Of a stretch of 64,000 bases of DNA, positions 1-9,181 are shown one piece after another (the first letter of the stretch is position 1; each line of letters starts with the position of its first letter). The position numbers and the translations under genes were made by a program. Source of the DNA: Mucilaginibacter sp. Bleaf8 (GTDB taxonomy: Bacteria > Bacteroidota > Bacteroidia > Sphingobacteriales > Sphingobacteriaceae). Under the pieces are notes generated by a model. It had not been told where the DNA came from, ran no database searches, and was given only the letters and a program-made list of their open reading frames with translations. The stretch is from NCBI RefSeq assembly GCF_018390515.1, contig NZ_JAHBBK010000003.1, positions 558,001-622,000 of the forward strand, in the 5' to 3' direction.

Positions 1-46
1 GCTCGTCACAACTCCTTATTAATTACCCTATTCGGCGTTCAATACT

Positions 47-54
47 TATCTTTG
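47..54 (+). promoter_or_regulatory. -7 promoter box of gltX
   Basis: TATCTTTG matches the Bacteroidota sigma-70-type -7 consensus TAnnTTTG exactly. Only four bases separate it from the gltX ATG, so transcription would begin at or next to the start codon (inferred leaderless mRNA). Confidence 0.65.
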
Positions 55-58
55 CCGC

Positions 59-1579
59 ATGTCTGACAAAAAAGTAAGAGTACGTTTTGCACCGAGCCCT
101 ACCGGTGGTTTGCACCTGGGCGGCGTACGTACCGTATTATTTAATTACCTGTTTGCCAAAAAGCATAACGGCACCTTTGTGCTGCGTATTGAAGATACCG
201 ACCAGAACCGCTACGTGGACGGTGCCGAAGAATATATTATGAACTGCCTTAAATGGTGCGGCCTTAACCCGGATGAAAGCCCGGTTGTAGGCGGCCCGTT
301 TGCACCATACCGCCAAAGCGAGCGTAAAGCTTTATACCGTGAATATGCCGAAAGGCTGGTGCGCCAAGGGCATGCTTACTATGCGTTTGATACACCCGAA
401 GAGTTGGAACAGCAACGTAAGGATATTCCGAACTTCCAGTACGGTATGGCTTACCGCGATAACCTGCGCAACTCGCTGGCTTTGTATGAGCATGAAGTGG
501 AGCAGCTGCTTAATGCCGGTACGCCGCATGTGATCCGCATCAAGATGCCCGAGGATGAAACGGTACACTTTACGGACATGATACGCGGCGATGTGACTTT
601 TGAAACCAACACGGTTGATGATAAGGTATTACTGAAAGCCGACGGTATGCCAACTTACCATTTGGCGGTAGTGGTAGATGATTACCTGATGCAGATTACC
701 CATGCTTTTCGTGGTGAAGAGTGGTTGCCATCGGCACCGGTGCACCTGCTGTTGTGGGAGTACCTGGGCTGGAAGGCAGAAATGCCGCAGTGGGCACATT
801 TACCATTGATTTTAAAGCCTGATGGCCACGGTAAACTAAGCAAACGCGATGGTGCAAGATTAGGTTTCCCGGTTTATGCCATGAACTGGATCGACCCTAA
901 AAGCGGTGAATTAACCCCCGGCTTCCGCGAACTGGGCTTTTTGCCCGAGGCTTTTGTGAACCTGCTGGCCATGCTGGGCTGGAACGATGGTACCGACCAG
1001 GAAATTTTTACACTGGATGAGCTGTCGCAAAAGTTTTCGATGGAGCGTGTGAGTAAAGCCGGTGCCAAATTCGATTTCGAAAAAGCCAAATGGTACAATG
1101 CCGAGTGGATTAAGAAAAGCAGTGCCGCAGAGTTACAAGATAAAGTAAAAGCTGTTTTGGCAGATAGAGGTATCACTATTACCGATGAGTCTGCTTTGCT
1201 GAAAGTAATTGACCTGGTAAAAGACCGCTGCGTACTGCTGGCCGATTTTTACGACCAAGCAAGCTACTTCTTTAAGCAACCGGAGGCGTATGATCTGAAT
1301 GCTGTAAAACCAAAATGGACCGACGCTAAAACTGAACTGTTCAAAACCTTCATCAGCCAGTTGCAGGAAACTGACAATTGGGATGCTGCCGAACTGGAAA
1401 CCAACTTTAAGGCGCTGCTAACCGAAAAAGGTTTCAAGATAGGCGATGCCATGTTGCCGTTCCGCATTATGCTGGTAGGCAGCAAATTTGGCCCCCACGT
1501 GTTTGATATAGCCGTAATGCTGGGCAAAGAAGAAACCATTGCCCGTGTGGAAAAAGCTTTAGTGGCTTTTACGGCGTAA
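59..1579 (+). CDS. gltX: Glutamate--tRNA ligase
   Basis: Class I aminoacyl-tRNA synthetase that charges tRNA-Glu with glutamate in the cytoplasm. The 506-residue product has the HIGH-type signature around residues 12-24 (PSPTGGLHLGG) and the KMSKS-type loop KLSKR at 259-263, followed by the helical anticodon-binding half; the length is normal for bacterial GluRS. The ATG follows a perfect -7 box by four bases, and no Shine-Dalgarno sequence is visible. The gene stands alone and is convergent with the deacetylase gene, with a shared hairpin terminator between them. Whether it also charges tRNA-Gln cannot be judged from this window. Confidence 0.97.
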   Translation: MSDKKVRVRFAPSPTGGLHLGGVRTVLFNYLFAKKHNGTFVLRIEDTDQNRYVDGAEEYIMNCLKWCGLNPDESPVVGGPFAPYRQSERKALYREYAERLVRQGHAYYAFDTPEELEQQRKDIPNFQYGMAYRDNLRNSLALYEHEVEQLLNAGTPHVIRIKMPEDETVHFTDMIRGDVTFETNTVDDKVLLKADGMPTYHLAVVVDDYLMQITHAFRGEEWLPSAPVHLLLWEYLGWKAEMPQWAHLPLILKPDGHGKLSKRDGARLGFPVYAMNWIDPKSGELTPGFRELGFLPEAFVNLLAMLGWNDGTDQEIFTLDELSQKFSMERVSKAGAKFDFEKAKWYNAEWIKKSSAAELQDKVKAVLADRGITITDESALLKVIDLVKDRCVLLADFYDQASYFFKQPEAYDLNAVKPKWTDAKTELFKTFISQLQETDNWDAAELETNFKALLTEKGFKIGDAMLPFRIMLVGSKFGPHVFDIAVMLGKEETIARVEKALVAFTA

Positions 1580-1580
1580 G

Positions 1581-1612
1581 GCCCCTCCCAAACCCTCCCC
1601 GGAAGGGGAGGG
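1581..1612. repeat. GC-rich palindrome, copy 1 (CCCTCCCC family)
   Basis: CCCTCCCC-ggaa-GGGGAGGG forms a perfect 8-bp hairpin at 1593-1612, starting right after the gltX stop. Bases 1581-1602 also recur as an inverted copy at 1703-1724 with one mismatch in 22. A third relative sits at 50531-50567. Confidence 0.8.
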
Positions 1613-1629
1613 CTTCAAAAGATATAAAC

Positions 1630-1668
1630 AAAAAGTGCCACTCAACTAATCATGAGATGGCACTTTTT
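1630..1668. terminator. Bidirectional terminator between gltX and the PIG-L gene
   Basis: Perfect 11-bp stem AAAAAGTGCCA / TGGCACTTTTT with a 17-nt loop that can pair further (CTCA/TGAG with one bulged base). The A and T tracts on the two sides suit termination from both convergent genes. Confidence 0.8.
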
Positions 1669-1702
1669 AGTTATAGCTCTTTCCTGTCAAAAGCCCTCTC
1701 TA

Positions 1703-1724
1703 CCGGGGAGGGTTTGGGTGGGGC
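1703..1724. repeat. Inverted copy of the GC-rich repeat
   Basis: Twenty-two bases beginning CCGGGGAGGG, complementary to 1581-1602 except at one position. It lies three bases from the stop of the deacetylase gene, so the two copies enclose the terminator and could form a larger outer stem. Confidence 0.75.
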
Positions 1725-1727
1725 TGT

Positions 1728-4181
1728 CTACCTACTCAATAAATTCACAAACAACTTATACGCCCCTGGAACGCCTGCCGGCAACTGCCTGAAAAAGGCC
1801 AGCGATGTATACGTAAAGCGGCCTTTGCCATAATTTACGGTGATGAGCGAACCTTTGTTGGGTGTTTCGTTCACATCGTTCATTTCAAACAGCGTTTGAT
1901 ATTCGGGGGCAATGCTGCTTACAAAGTATAAGCCGCGTTCCTGTACCCAGCCTTCAAAATCGGCTTGTGTTATCTTGTTGGGGTAGTTGAGTAACGGGCT
2001 TTGCGGGTTGGTAACGGTTATTTTGGCATGCTCGTCGGTTACCCGTTCATTTACTACCCGGAAGGGGTAAGGCCCGATGTTGGGTACTACCAGGCCGGCA
2101 AAGTTGTTGTATTGCACTACCAGGTTACCGCCATTTTTTACATAAGCCATCAGCTTAGGCTGCTCATAGGCAAGGCGCTGGTCAACGTTGTAGGCACGCA
2201 CGCCGGTTACAATGGCATCATAGCTTGATAAGTTGGTATTCATAATCTCGCTCTCGGTAAGCAGATGCACTTCGTAGCCTACCTGCCGCAAAGCGTCGGG
2301 CACCAAATCGCCGGCTCCGGCAATGTAACCTATCTTTTTACCAGTGGTTTTTAAATCAATGCTTACCAGCTTGGTTTGTGCCGGCGGGAAAAGGGTAATG
2401 CTGGGAATATGCTCATAGCGGATATGCTGTACGCCCAGTGAAAACGTTTGCCCGTTAGCAGTAACTACCGCTTCGGCCATATGGGTTGATGAGGCGTTGC
2501 CGGCAGCTGGTGCTACGGTAAACTCAGCCGTCCATTCATCCCCTTTCTGTTTATTAGTAAATGCTATTGATGCGGGTGTAATTTGCCAGCCGGCTATTGG
2601 TTTTAAACTGATACTGCCATTGGCATTTGCAAAGCTTTTTAATTTAACCTGAATGGTTTGCGGCTGTTTGGTGCTAAAAACATATACCTTATCATCGATA
2701 TTAGCCGTAACGGGTGGCGCAATTTCGATAGGCTGATACACCTCGCCGCGTACCGGGTCCACATATTTATAAACCAACCTGCGATCATAACGGAAAGGTT
2801 TACCTTCAATAACAAACTCATAAGTAACTTTTAGCAGATCCGGGTTTTCGGGGTTGCCGGCCAGCTGATCGTTGTTTAAGGTATAGGAGCCGATAGTGTG
2901 CGGCGCTTCCAGCCAGTATGGTTGCGTAATTTTGTTGGCCTGTGCTTTCAGGTCAAAGTTTTGTACTTCGTTGGCCGGTATTGCCTGCGCATTCAGGCTT
3001 TTATCTTGATTCTGGATGCTGATGCTGTTGAGCTTTACCCGGTTATTATAGCGGTTTAAAACCTGCGACCGGATGCTGATGCTATCGCCCAAGGCATAAG
3101 TAGGCGCGGTGGCGTAGCTCTCGAACCATAAGCCGGCACAGGCAGCAATCAAATCATCCAAATCTCTCAGCTTTTGCGTGCGCCAGTAAGTATCTGTAAC
3201 TTTCTCTACCCGGCCGTGCAGCTGAACTAATGCGGCAACTGAGTTGGCCGGGTGCTCTTCATCAAAGTTGCGGATGATCACAGTCAGGTTATTGGCGATT
3301 TCCTCGCCGCCTTTTACCCGTTTCCAGGAGGTGTTGATGCCATCCATCAGGTCGTTTTGCGGGGCATCACCCAAAATGGTTTTAAAATACTCCAGCGCCG
3401 TACCCCGTTGCCTGGCCGAGCCAAAGCCTTGTGATTTATGGTTAGAGCGGCTTTCGGCAGCCAACTCACCATAGCCTTTACCCAAAATAGCGTTGTAACC
3501 ACCTACATCAATCTTAAACTGATTGGGCGATGTGGTATTGGTACTGCCAAAGCTAAAGGTGTTCCACAGCAGGCGCTTGGCTTGCCAGGGTTGTACATAC
3601 TTCAATTGTTCGGGGTAACGTTTAGGGTCGGCAGCTGCAGCAAAGGCCTCCTGGGCCAATATGGCCGATGAGGTATGGTGCCCGTGGCCGCCCTCGCCGG
3701 TGGTAGGGAAACGGCAAATCATAATATCGGGTTTAAACTGGCGTATCACCCAAACCATGTCGCCCAGTATTTTGTCCTTGTCCCATATTTTCAGGGTTTC
3801 TTCCGGTCCTTTGGAAAAGCCAAAGTCATTAGCCCGGCTAAAAAACTGTTCGGCACCATCCACACGTCGAGCCGCCAGCAGTTCCTGTGTGCGTATCAAA
3901 CCTAACAGTTCGGCTTGCTCGTTACCAATCAGGTTCTGGCCACCATCGCCCCTGGTTAAAGCTAGGTAGCCGGTGCGGTAGTGTTTCTCCTGCGCCAGGT
4001 AGGCAAGTAGCCGGGTATTCTCGTCGTCGGGGTGAGCGGCTATATAAAGTACGCTGCCGAGGGTGTTTAATTTCTTGAAAGTTTGCTTGATGGTAGCTAT
4101 ATCGGCTGCCGGGGCGGTTTGTGCGTAGGTGTATATCGCAATTGCTTGTAAAACAAGCAGTAGTTTAAAAAACCTGGTCAT
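1728..4181 (-). CDS. Secreted PIG-L/LmbE-family deacetylase
   Basis: Predicted zinc-dependent N-acetylglucosaminyl deacetylase-type enzyme; the substrate is unknown. An N-terminal signal peptide (about residues 1-20, ending YTYAQ) points to export. The catalytic domain follows, with the family metal motif AHPDDE at 49-54 and the downstream HGHH at 166-169. At 817 residues it is far longer than single-domain LmbE proteins (about 230-300 aa). The middle looks like beta-rich accessory modules, and the last roughly 200 residues (VVTGVRAYN, GGNLVVQYNN) resemble a glutamine-amidotransferase-like fold, as in large Bacteroidota homologues. It is divergent from tetR. A role in glycan or glycoconjugate breakdown is inference. 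Confidence 0.9.
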   Translation of the reverse strand: MTRFFKLLLVLQAIAIYTYAQTAPAADIATIKQTFKKLNTLGSVLYIAAHPDDENTRLLAYLAQEKHYRTGYLALTRGDGGQNLIGNEQAELLGLIRTQELLAARRVDGAEQFFSRANDFGFSKGPEETLKIWDKDKILGDMVWVIRQFKPDIMICRFPTTGEGGHGHHTSSAILAQEAFAAAADPKRYPEQLKYVQPWQAKRLLWNTFSFGSTNTTSPNQFKIDVGGYNAILGKGYGELAAESRSNHKSQGFGSARQRGTALEYFKTILGDAPQNDLMDGINTSWKRVKGGEEIANNLTVIIRNFDEEHPANSVAALVQLHGRVEKVTDTYWRTQKLRDLDDLIAACAGLWFESYATAPTYALGDSISIRSQVLNRYNNRVKLNSISIQNQDKSLNAQAIPANEVQNFDLKAQANKITQPYWLEAPHTIGSYTLNNDQLAGNPENPDLLKVTYEFVIEGKPFRYDRRLVYKYVDPVRGEVYQPIEIAPPVTANIDDKVYVFSTKQPQTIQVKLKSFANANGSISLKPIAGWQITPASIAFTNKQKGDEWTAEFTVAPAAGNASSTHMAEAVVTANGQTFSLGVQHIRYEHIPSITLFPPAQTKLVSIDLKTTGKKIGYIAGAGDLVPDALRQVGYEVHLLTESEIMNTNLSSYDAIVTGVRAYNVDQRLAYEQPKLMAYVKNGGNLVVQYNNFAGLVVPNIGPYPFRVVNERVTDEHAKITVTNPQSPLLNYPNKITQADFEGWVQERGLYFVSSIAPEYQTLFEMNDVNETPNKGSLITVNYGKGRFTYTSLAFFRQLPAGVPGAYKLFVNLLSR

Positions 4182-4256
4182 GAAGAATGGTCTGTAAAAT
4201 TTTATTTAAAGTACAAATATTAAAACAAATACAATGTTCAAAGATTTATAAAATAG

Positions 4257-4272
4257 TTAATCGTACGATTAA
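4257..4272. promoter_or_regulatory. Putative TetR operator 1 (16-bp perfect palindrome)
   Basis: TTAATCGTACGATTAA is a perfect 16-bp palindrome in the intergenic region between the divergent deacetylase and tetR genes, about 90 bases before tetR. It shares its AATCG/GATT core with the second site at 4330-4345, as expected for a TetR dimer site. Confidence 0.6.
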
Positions 4273-4329
4273 AACTTTTCTGCTTCTAACCTTTAATTAC
4301 ACAATAATTACAAATCCGCTACTTTTCAA

Positions 4330-4345
4330 TCAATCGTTTGATTAA
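4330..4345. promoter_or_regulatory. Putative TetR operator 2 overlapping the tetR promoter
   Basis: TCAATCGTTTGATTAA resembles the palindrome at 4257-4272 with a degenerate centre. Its end overlaps the first bases of the -7 box at 4343-4350, which would let bound TetR block its own promoter. Confidence 0.55.
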
Positions 4346-4350
4346 CTTTG
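4343..4350 (+). promoter_or_regulatory. -7 promoter box of the tetR-efflux operon
   Basis: TAACTTTG fits TAnnTTTG exactly and ends ten bases before the tetR ATG. It probably serves the whole tetR-tolC-emrA-emrB run, since no other promoter stands out between those genes. Confidence 0.65.
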
Positions 4351-4360
4351 TATCCGATTT

Positions 4361-5008
4361 ATGGAGAAGGAAAAGACAGATAAAAAGGATCATATACTGG
4401 ATGTGGCCGAACGTGTTTTTGCAGAGCACGGTTTTGACGGCGCATCCACCCGATTAATTTCTGGCGAAGCTGGTGTAAACATGGCCATGCTGAATTATTA
4501 TTTCGGCTCCAAGGAAGGTTTGTTACTGGCCATCTTTGAGCGCCGTACAACCATGTTCCACGGTCTTATTCAGAACATAGGCAATACCGAAAGTATTTCA
4601 TCCTGGCAAAAGGTGGAAATGTATATTGAAGCTTACATTAACCGTATGTTCAACAACAACTGTTTTCAAAAAATGCTTTACCAGGAGCTGGCGCTAAGCC
4701 GTAAAACAGAGGTGACTGATAAGATTACGCAGTTGCTGATGTTGAATATTACGGAATTCAGAAAAATAATTCATGAGGGTATTGAGCGCGGCGAGTTTGG
4801 CAGCGATCTGGACACAGATATGATGATTGCCACTTTGTTCGGTACCAAAAATTTTCTCGTTAATACGCCACATGTATCCAGCCTGATGTTTGGCTTTGAC
4901 ATGACAGACCAGGCTAACCTGGATGATAAGCTGAAGCCACGGATGAAAAATTATTTAACGAAACTATTAAAAGCTTACCTGCTACACGAAAATGACAACT
5001 CTAAATAA
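4361..5008 (+). CDS. TetR-family transcriptional repressor of the efflux operon
   Basis: DNA-binding regulator of 215 residues. The N-terminal TetR helix-turn-helix spans about residues 12-56, with the recognition part ISGEAGVNMAMLNYYFGSKE typical of the family; the helical C-terminal half would bind ligand and dimerise. It is the first gene of a run with three efflux genes, and its 3' end overlaps the next reading frame by 17 bases, implying translational coupling. Two similar palindromes upstream, one on its own promoter, suggest autorepression relieved by a substrate of the pump. The ligand cannot be read from the sequence. Confidence 0.93.
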   Translation: MEKEKTDKKDHILDVAERVFAEHGFDGASTRLISGEAGVNMAMLNYYFGSKEGLLLAIFERRTTMFHGLIQNIGNTESISSWQKVEMYIEAYINRMFNNNCFQKMLYQELALSRKTEVTDKITQLLMLNITEFRKIIHEGIERGEFGSDLDTDMMIATLFGTKNFLVNTPHVSSLMFGFDMTDQANLDDKLKPRMKNYLTKLLKAYLLHENDNSK

Positions 5009-6356
5009 CAAAACCGTTAACCTCTATCTATTCAAAAAGATGGTATTTAAATCTTTATGTGGCGTAGCGGCAATGTTGCTGCTGTTCCATACAGATGTAA
5101 ACGCACAAGACAGAACGCTGACGCTGACTGAAGCCATTAATATGGGGCTGCAGAACAGCAAATCGCTCAAGTTATCGCAATCGCAAATTGATAAGGCGGT
5201 ATCACAGTACAACCAGGCTAAAGACCAGGCTTTGCCAACCGGCTCGGCCAGCTTTATGTATAGCCGCGCACAAATTCCGGCTAATCATTTAAATCTGGGT
5301 CCTGAACAATCTTTTAGCTTACCTAAAAGCGCCAACGCTAACCTGGGTATTGTAAGTGCCGAAGAAGTAATTTACGGCGGTGGCCGTTTGCGTTATGCAC
5401 GCCAAACCACCGACCTGCTGGTACAGGTAGCCCGCCTGGATGCCGATAAGGATAAAGAGCAGATTGCCATGAATGTGGTAAATGCTTATTATAACCTGTA
5501 TCGTGTGCTGCAAAGTAAAAAGGTAGTTGAGCAAAACCTGAAATCAATCGATCAGCAAATACACCAGTCGCAACGCTTTTTTGAGCAGGGTCTGGTAACC
5601 CGCAACGATGTTTTGCGTTTCCAGCTGCAACGCTCAAATATCGAGCTGAACGGCATCGATCTGGAAAGCAACCGTAAGGTAATTAACTATGATTTGATCG
5701 TATTATTAGGTTTACCTGAAGATACGCAGATCAATATTGACCAGGTTGAAGATGCTGAACGCTCGCTGGTGCCATTAAGTAGCTACCAGGATTCAGCGCT
5801 GGCCAGCCGTCAGGAAGTTAAACAACAGGATATTCGCACCAAGGTTGCCGAAACCAACATTAAAAACGTACAAGCCGAAAAACTGCCAACTTTAGCAGCT
5901 ACCACCGGATTGTACTATGTAAATGCATCGGCCAATCCATTGCCTAACAGCGGTAAATATATTACCCCGTTAACTTTTGGCGTATCGGCTGCGTGGAACT
6001 TCGGTACCCTGTGGACCAATAAAAATAAGGTAACCCAGGCCCGTATTGAGCGTGAGGAAACTGTAATCAACAAAGGCATTATCACAGATAATATCAAAAC
6101 CGAAGTAAACCAAAGCTATCAGAACTATGTAAACGCGCTGAATAAGATCAAGCTGCTACAGACTTCTATAGCGCAGGCTACCGAGAACAACCGTTTGCAA
6201 ATTTCACGTTACGCCAATGCAACCGCTACGGCTACTGAACGTGCTGATGCAGAAACCTTGCTTTACCAGGCGCAAATTAACCTGGAGCTGGCTAAAGCCG
6301 ACGCAGGACTGGCTTATTACAACTTATTAAAATCAACCGGAAGATTAGTAAAATAA
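4992..6356 (+). CDS. TolC-family outer membrane efflux channel
   Basis: Outer-membrane factor of a tripartite drug exporter. The product has an N-terminal signal sequence (hydrophobic core CGVAAMLLLF, likely cleavage after NAQ) and then two long alpha-helical repeats rich in Gln, Asn and Leu, as in TolC proteins, about 450 residues in all. The ATG at 4992 overlaps the end of tetR; an in-frame ATG at 5040 would give a more standard signal peptide and is a fair alternative. The adaptor follows 24 bases later and then the inner-membrane pump, so all three parts of an export complex are encoded together. Confidence 0.93.
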   Translation: MTTLNNKTVNLYLFKKMVFKSLCGVAAMLLLFHTDVNAQDRTLTLTEAINMGLQNSKSLKLSQSQIDKAVSQYNQAKDQALPTGSASFMYSRAQIPANHLNLGPEQSFSLPKSANANLGIVSAEEVIYGGGRLRYARQTTDLLVQVARLDADKDKEQIAMNVVNAYYNLYRVLQSKKVVEQNLKSIDQQIHQSQRFFEQGLVTRNDVLRFQLQRSNIELNGIDLESNRKVINYDLIVLLGLPEDTQINIDQVEDAERSLVPLSSYQDSALASRQEVKQQDIRTKVAETNIKNVQAEKLPTLAATTGLYYVNASANPLPNSGKYITPLTFGVSAAWNFGTLWTNKNKVTQARIEREETVINKGIITDNIKTEVNQSYQNYVNALNKIKLLQTSIAQATENNRLQISRYANATATATERADAETLLYQAQINLELAKADAGLAYYNLLKSTGRLVK

Positions 6357-6380
6357 CAACAATACAACTCTATAAACAAA

Positions 6381-7442
6381 ATGGCACAGGAACAAGAAAT
6401 TCAACAAACAGAAAAGAAGAAACCGAACAGGGTTATTCCGATTATCTTAGGTGTTCTTTTGATAGGCGGAGCTATATTCGGTATTAAAGAATACATTTAT
6501 TCAAGCAAGCACGAGGATACTGATGATGCGCAAATAGATGCCGATATCAGCCCGGTAGTGTCCCGCGTAGGCGGTTATGTTGACAGCATATTTTTTGAAG
6601 ATAACCAGCACGTAAATAAAGGCCAGGTACTGGTAAAAATTGACGACCGCGATTACCGTGTTAAAGTAGAGCAGGCTCAGGCTGCACAACAAGGTGCCGG
6701 CGCCAGCGTTGGTGTAGGCGAAACGCAAATTTACAGCACGGCTGCCAATGCGGCCAGCGCACGTGCACAGGTAACTGCAACTCAGGCCCGCCTGGAAAAA
6801 ACTCGTAATGATTACAATCGCTACGCCAACCTGGTAAAAGACGGATCCATCACCCAGCAACAGTTTGATCAAGCTAAATCTGATTTGGCAGTAGCCGAGG
6901 CTAATTACCGCGCTGCTCAGGATCAGTATAAAGCTGCTCAGCAACAGGTAGGTACTACCCGTAACCAGTTAAAGGTTACCAATACCGGTGTTAACCAGCG
7001 CCAGGCTGATGTTGATTATGCAAAACTGCAATTATCATACACTACCATTACTGCACCTGCTAGTGGTACTACCTCTAAAAAGAGCGTACAGTTAGGTCAG
7101 TTGGTACAGGCAGGTCAAACCTTGTTCTCTATTGTTAACGATAACAGCTTATATGTTACCGCAAACTTTAAAGAAACACAGCTGGAACACATTCGCAATG
7201 GCCAGAAAGTAAACATTGAGGTTGATGCTTACCCGGATATGGAACTGCAGGGAACCGTTTACAACTTTTCGCCAGCTACCGGTGCTAAGTTCTCTTTATT
7301 GCCTCCGGATAATGCTACAGGTAACTTTGTGAAAGTAGTACAACGTGTACCTGTTAAAATAAAAATTAATGCAAGCAAAGAAGTAATAGAGAAGCTACGC
7401 GCCGGTATGAGCGTTAACGTTTCCGTTACTACTAAAGAATAA
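6381..7442 (+). CDS. EmrA/HlyD-family periplasmic adaptor subunit
   Basis: Membrane-fusion protein linking the inner-membrane pump to the TolC-type channel. It has a short Lys/Glu-rich cytoplasmic start, one transmembrane helix around residues 19-37 (VIPIILGVLLIGGAIFG), a split lipoyl/barrel-sandwich domain (GYVDSIFFEDNQHVNKGQVL, then the half around TTITAPASGTTSKKSV), and between them an Ala/Gln-rich coiled-coil hairpin of roughly 100 residues. Length (353 aa) and order match EmrA. It lies between the channel gene and the pump gene, five bases from the latter. Confidence 0.93.
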   Translation: MAQEQEIQQTEKKKPNRVIPIILGVLLIGGAIFGIKEYIYSSKHEDTDDAQIDADISPVVSRVGGYVDSIFFEDNQHVNKGQVLVKIDDRDYRVKVEQAQAAQQGAGASVGVGETQIYSTAANAASARAQVTATQARLEKTRNDYNRYANLVKDGSITQQQFDQAKSDLAVAEANYRAAQDQYKAAQQQVGTTRNQLKVTNTGVNQRQADVDYAKLQLSYTTITAPASGTTSKKSVQLGQLVQAGQTLFSIVNDNSLYVTANFKETQLEHIRNGQKVNIEVDAYPDMELQGTVYNFSPATGAKFSLLPPDNATGNFVKVVQRVPVKIKINASKEVIEKLRAGMSVNVSVTTKE

Positions 7443-7447
7443 ATTAA

Positions 7448-8995
7448 ATGGCCGAAGTTGGATTTAAAAAATGGATCATTACCATTACGGTAATTACAGC
7501 TTCGTTACTGGAGCTTATTGATACGACTATTGTAAACGTATCACTGCCCACCATACAAGGTAACCTGGGGGCCACGCTCGAAGACGTGGCCTGGATTACC
7601 ACCGGTTATGCGGTAGCCAACGTAATTATATTGCCTATGTCGGGGTGGCTGGGCAGCTTTTTTGGACGTAAAAATTACTTTTTAGCGTCCATCATTATAT
7701 TTACCATTGCCTCATTTTTATGTGGTAATGCACATACTTTAACCGAACTGGTTTTATTCCGTATTGTGCAGGGTATGGCCGGCGGTGGTTTGATATCCAC
7801 CTCGCAGGCTATATTGCTCGAAACCTGGCCGCGTGAGCAGGTAGGTACGGCAACGGCATTGTTTGGTTTAGGCGCGGTAGTGGGGCCAACAGTAGGCCCT
7901 ACCATTGGTGGTTATATTACCGACCACGCCTCATGGCCCTGGATATTTTATGTAAATATTCCGGTAGGTGCCTTAGCTGCGTTCTTTACTTATACGTTTG
8001 TGCGGGCCACGCCCAAAACGGGGCGCGACCAGCCTATCGACTGGTGGGGGATTGCCTTGCTGGCTATAGCTGTAGGTAGTTTGCAAACTATCCTGGAAAA
8101 AGGTGAGTCGGAAGACTGGTTTGCAACGCCTTATATTACCATACTTACTATTACCGCTGTGGTAGGGGTGTTGTTATTTATTTGGCGCGAGTTAAGTACA
8201 CCATTCCCTATTGTGAACTTTGGGATTATGCGGCACCGCAGTTTCTCAATCGGTATGTTTACCTCCTTTATATTAGGGTTTGGTTTATACGGTTCTGTAT
8301 TCGTGTTCCCGGTATTTTGTCAGAGCTTACTTGGGTTTTCGGCACAGCAAACCGGAGAGTTACTGTTTCCGGGCGGTTTGTTTACCATTGCCATGATGCC
8401 GTTTATCGGTAAGATGCTGAACAAAGGCATACCGGCCCAGTTTATGGCCACGTTGGGCATGTTCTTATTCTTCGTATTTACCCATATGCTGGCCAACTCT
8501 ACACTGGCAACCGGGCGCGAAGATTTCTTTTGGCCATTGGCTATACGGGGTATAGGTATGGCGTTGTTGTTTGTGCCATTAACCACCTTAGCCATCTCTG
8601 ACCTGAAAGGGGCAGAAATAGGCCAGGGGGCTGGTTTAAATAACATGATGCGTCAGTTGGGCGGCTCATTTGGTATCGCAGCCTTAACCACAATTATCCA
8701 TATCCGTCAGGGGGTGCACCGCAATAACTTGTTAACTAACATTAACGAGTATAATACATTCTTTACGCAGCGTTTGCAGGGGTACATTAATAAGTTCATG
8801 GCATTGGGGCATGGCGTTACTGAAGCTACAAAAATGGGCTATGCCGCAATGGAGGGTACAATCATAAAGCAATCCTTATTGTTAACTTATGATGATGCTT
8901 ACTGGCTAACCGGCTTGGTAATGTTGTTCTCAATACCTTTATTATATCTGCAGCCTTTCCGTAAAAACATGAAAGCTGCTGCCGATGTGCACTAA
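7448..8995 (+). CDS. DHA2-family (EmrB/QacA-type) multidrug MFS transporter
   Basis: Proton-coupled major facilitator of 515 residues with about 14 predicted membrane spans. It begins with the DHA2 first-helix pattern LLELIDTTIVNVSLPTIQ, and motif C-like GAVVGPTVGPTIGGYI follows in helix 5, a mark of antiporters. With the adjacent adaptor and channel it should export hydrophobic toxic compounds straight across both membranes. It is the last gene of the TetR-controlled run and is followed by a strong hairpin. The substrate range is unknown. Confidence 0.94.
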   Translation: MAEVGFKKWIITITVITASLLELIDTTIVNVSLPTIQGNLGATLEDVAWITTGYAVANVIILPMSGWLGSFFGRKNYFLASIIIFTIASFLCGNAHTLTELVLFRIVQGMAGGGLISTSQAILLETWPREQVGTATALFGLGAVVGPTVGPTIGGYITDHASWPWIFYVNIPVGALAAFFTYTFVRATPKTGRDQPIDWWGIALLAIAVGSLQTILEKGESEDWFATPYITILTITAVVGVLLFIWRELSTPFPIVNFGIMRHRSFSIGMFTSFILGFGLYGSVFVFPVFCQSLLGFSAQQTGELLFPGGLFTIAMMPFIGKMLNKGIPAQFMATLGMFLFFVFTHMLANSTLATGREDFFWPLAIRGIGMALLFVPLTTLAISDLKGAEIGQGAGLNNMMRQLGGSFGIAALTTIIHIRQGVHRNNLLTNINEYNTFFTQRLQGYINKFMALGHGVTEATKMGYAAMEGTIIKQSLLLTYDDAYWLTGLVMLFSIPLLYLQPFRKNMKAAADVH

Positions 8996-9002
8996 ATAAT
9001 AA

Positions 9003-9031
9003 AAGCCGTTCTGGGGTCAACAGAACGGCTT
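9003..9031 (+). terminator. Hairpin after the efflux operon
   Basis: Perfect 11-bp stem AAGCCGTTCTG / CAGAACGGCTT with a 7-nt loop, seven bases after the pump stop codon. No strong T tract follows, so it may act mainly as an mRNA 3'-end stabiliser. Confidence 0.65.
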
Positions 9032-9181
9032 AAGTAAAATTAACAATTAAAAAGTACATCACTACTTCGGCTTCGCTTAATATTTATCAGATGGAAAGTA
9101 AGAGCCCAAAGCAAGTTTAATCTTAGTTATAAAGCTAAGGTTCTTTAAAGTAAAAAACAAATTATTTAATTGTTAACCAAT

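Noticed and set aside
6501..6944. Minus-strand 147-residue frame inside the EmrA-type gene
   Set aside because: Mirror of a repetitive Ala/Gln-rich coiled coil; no independent evidence.
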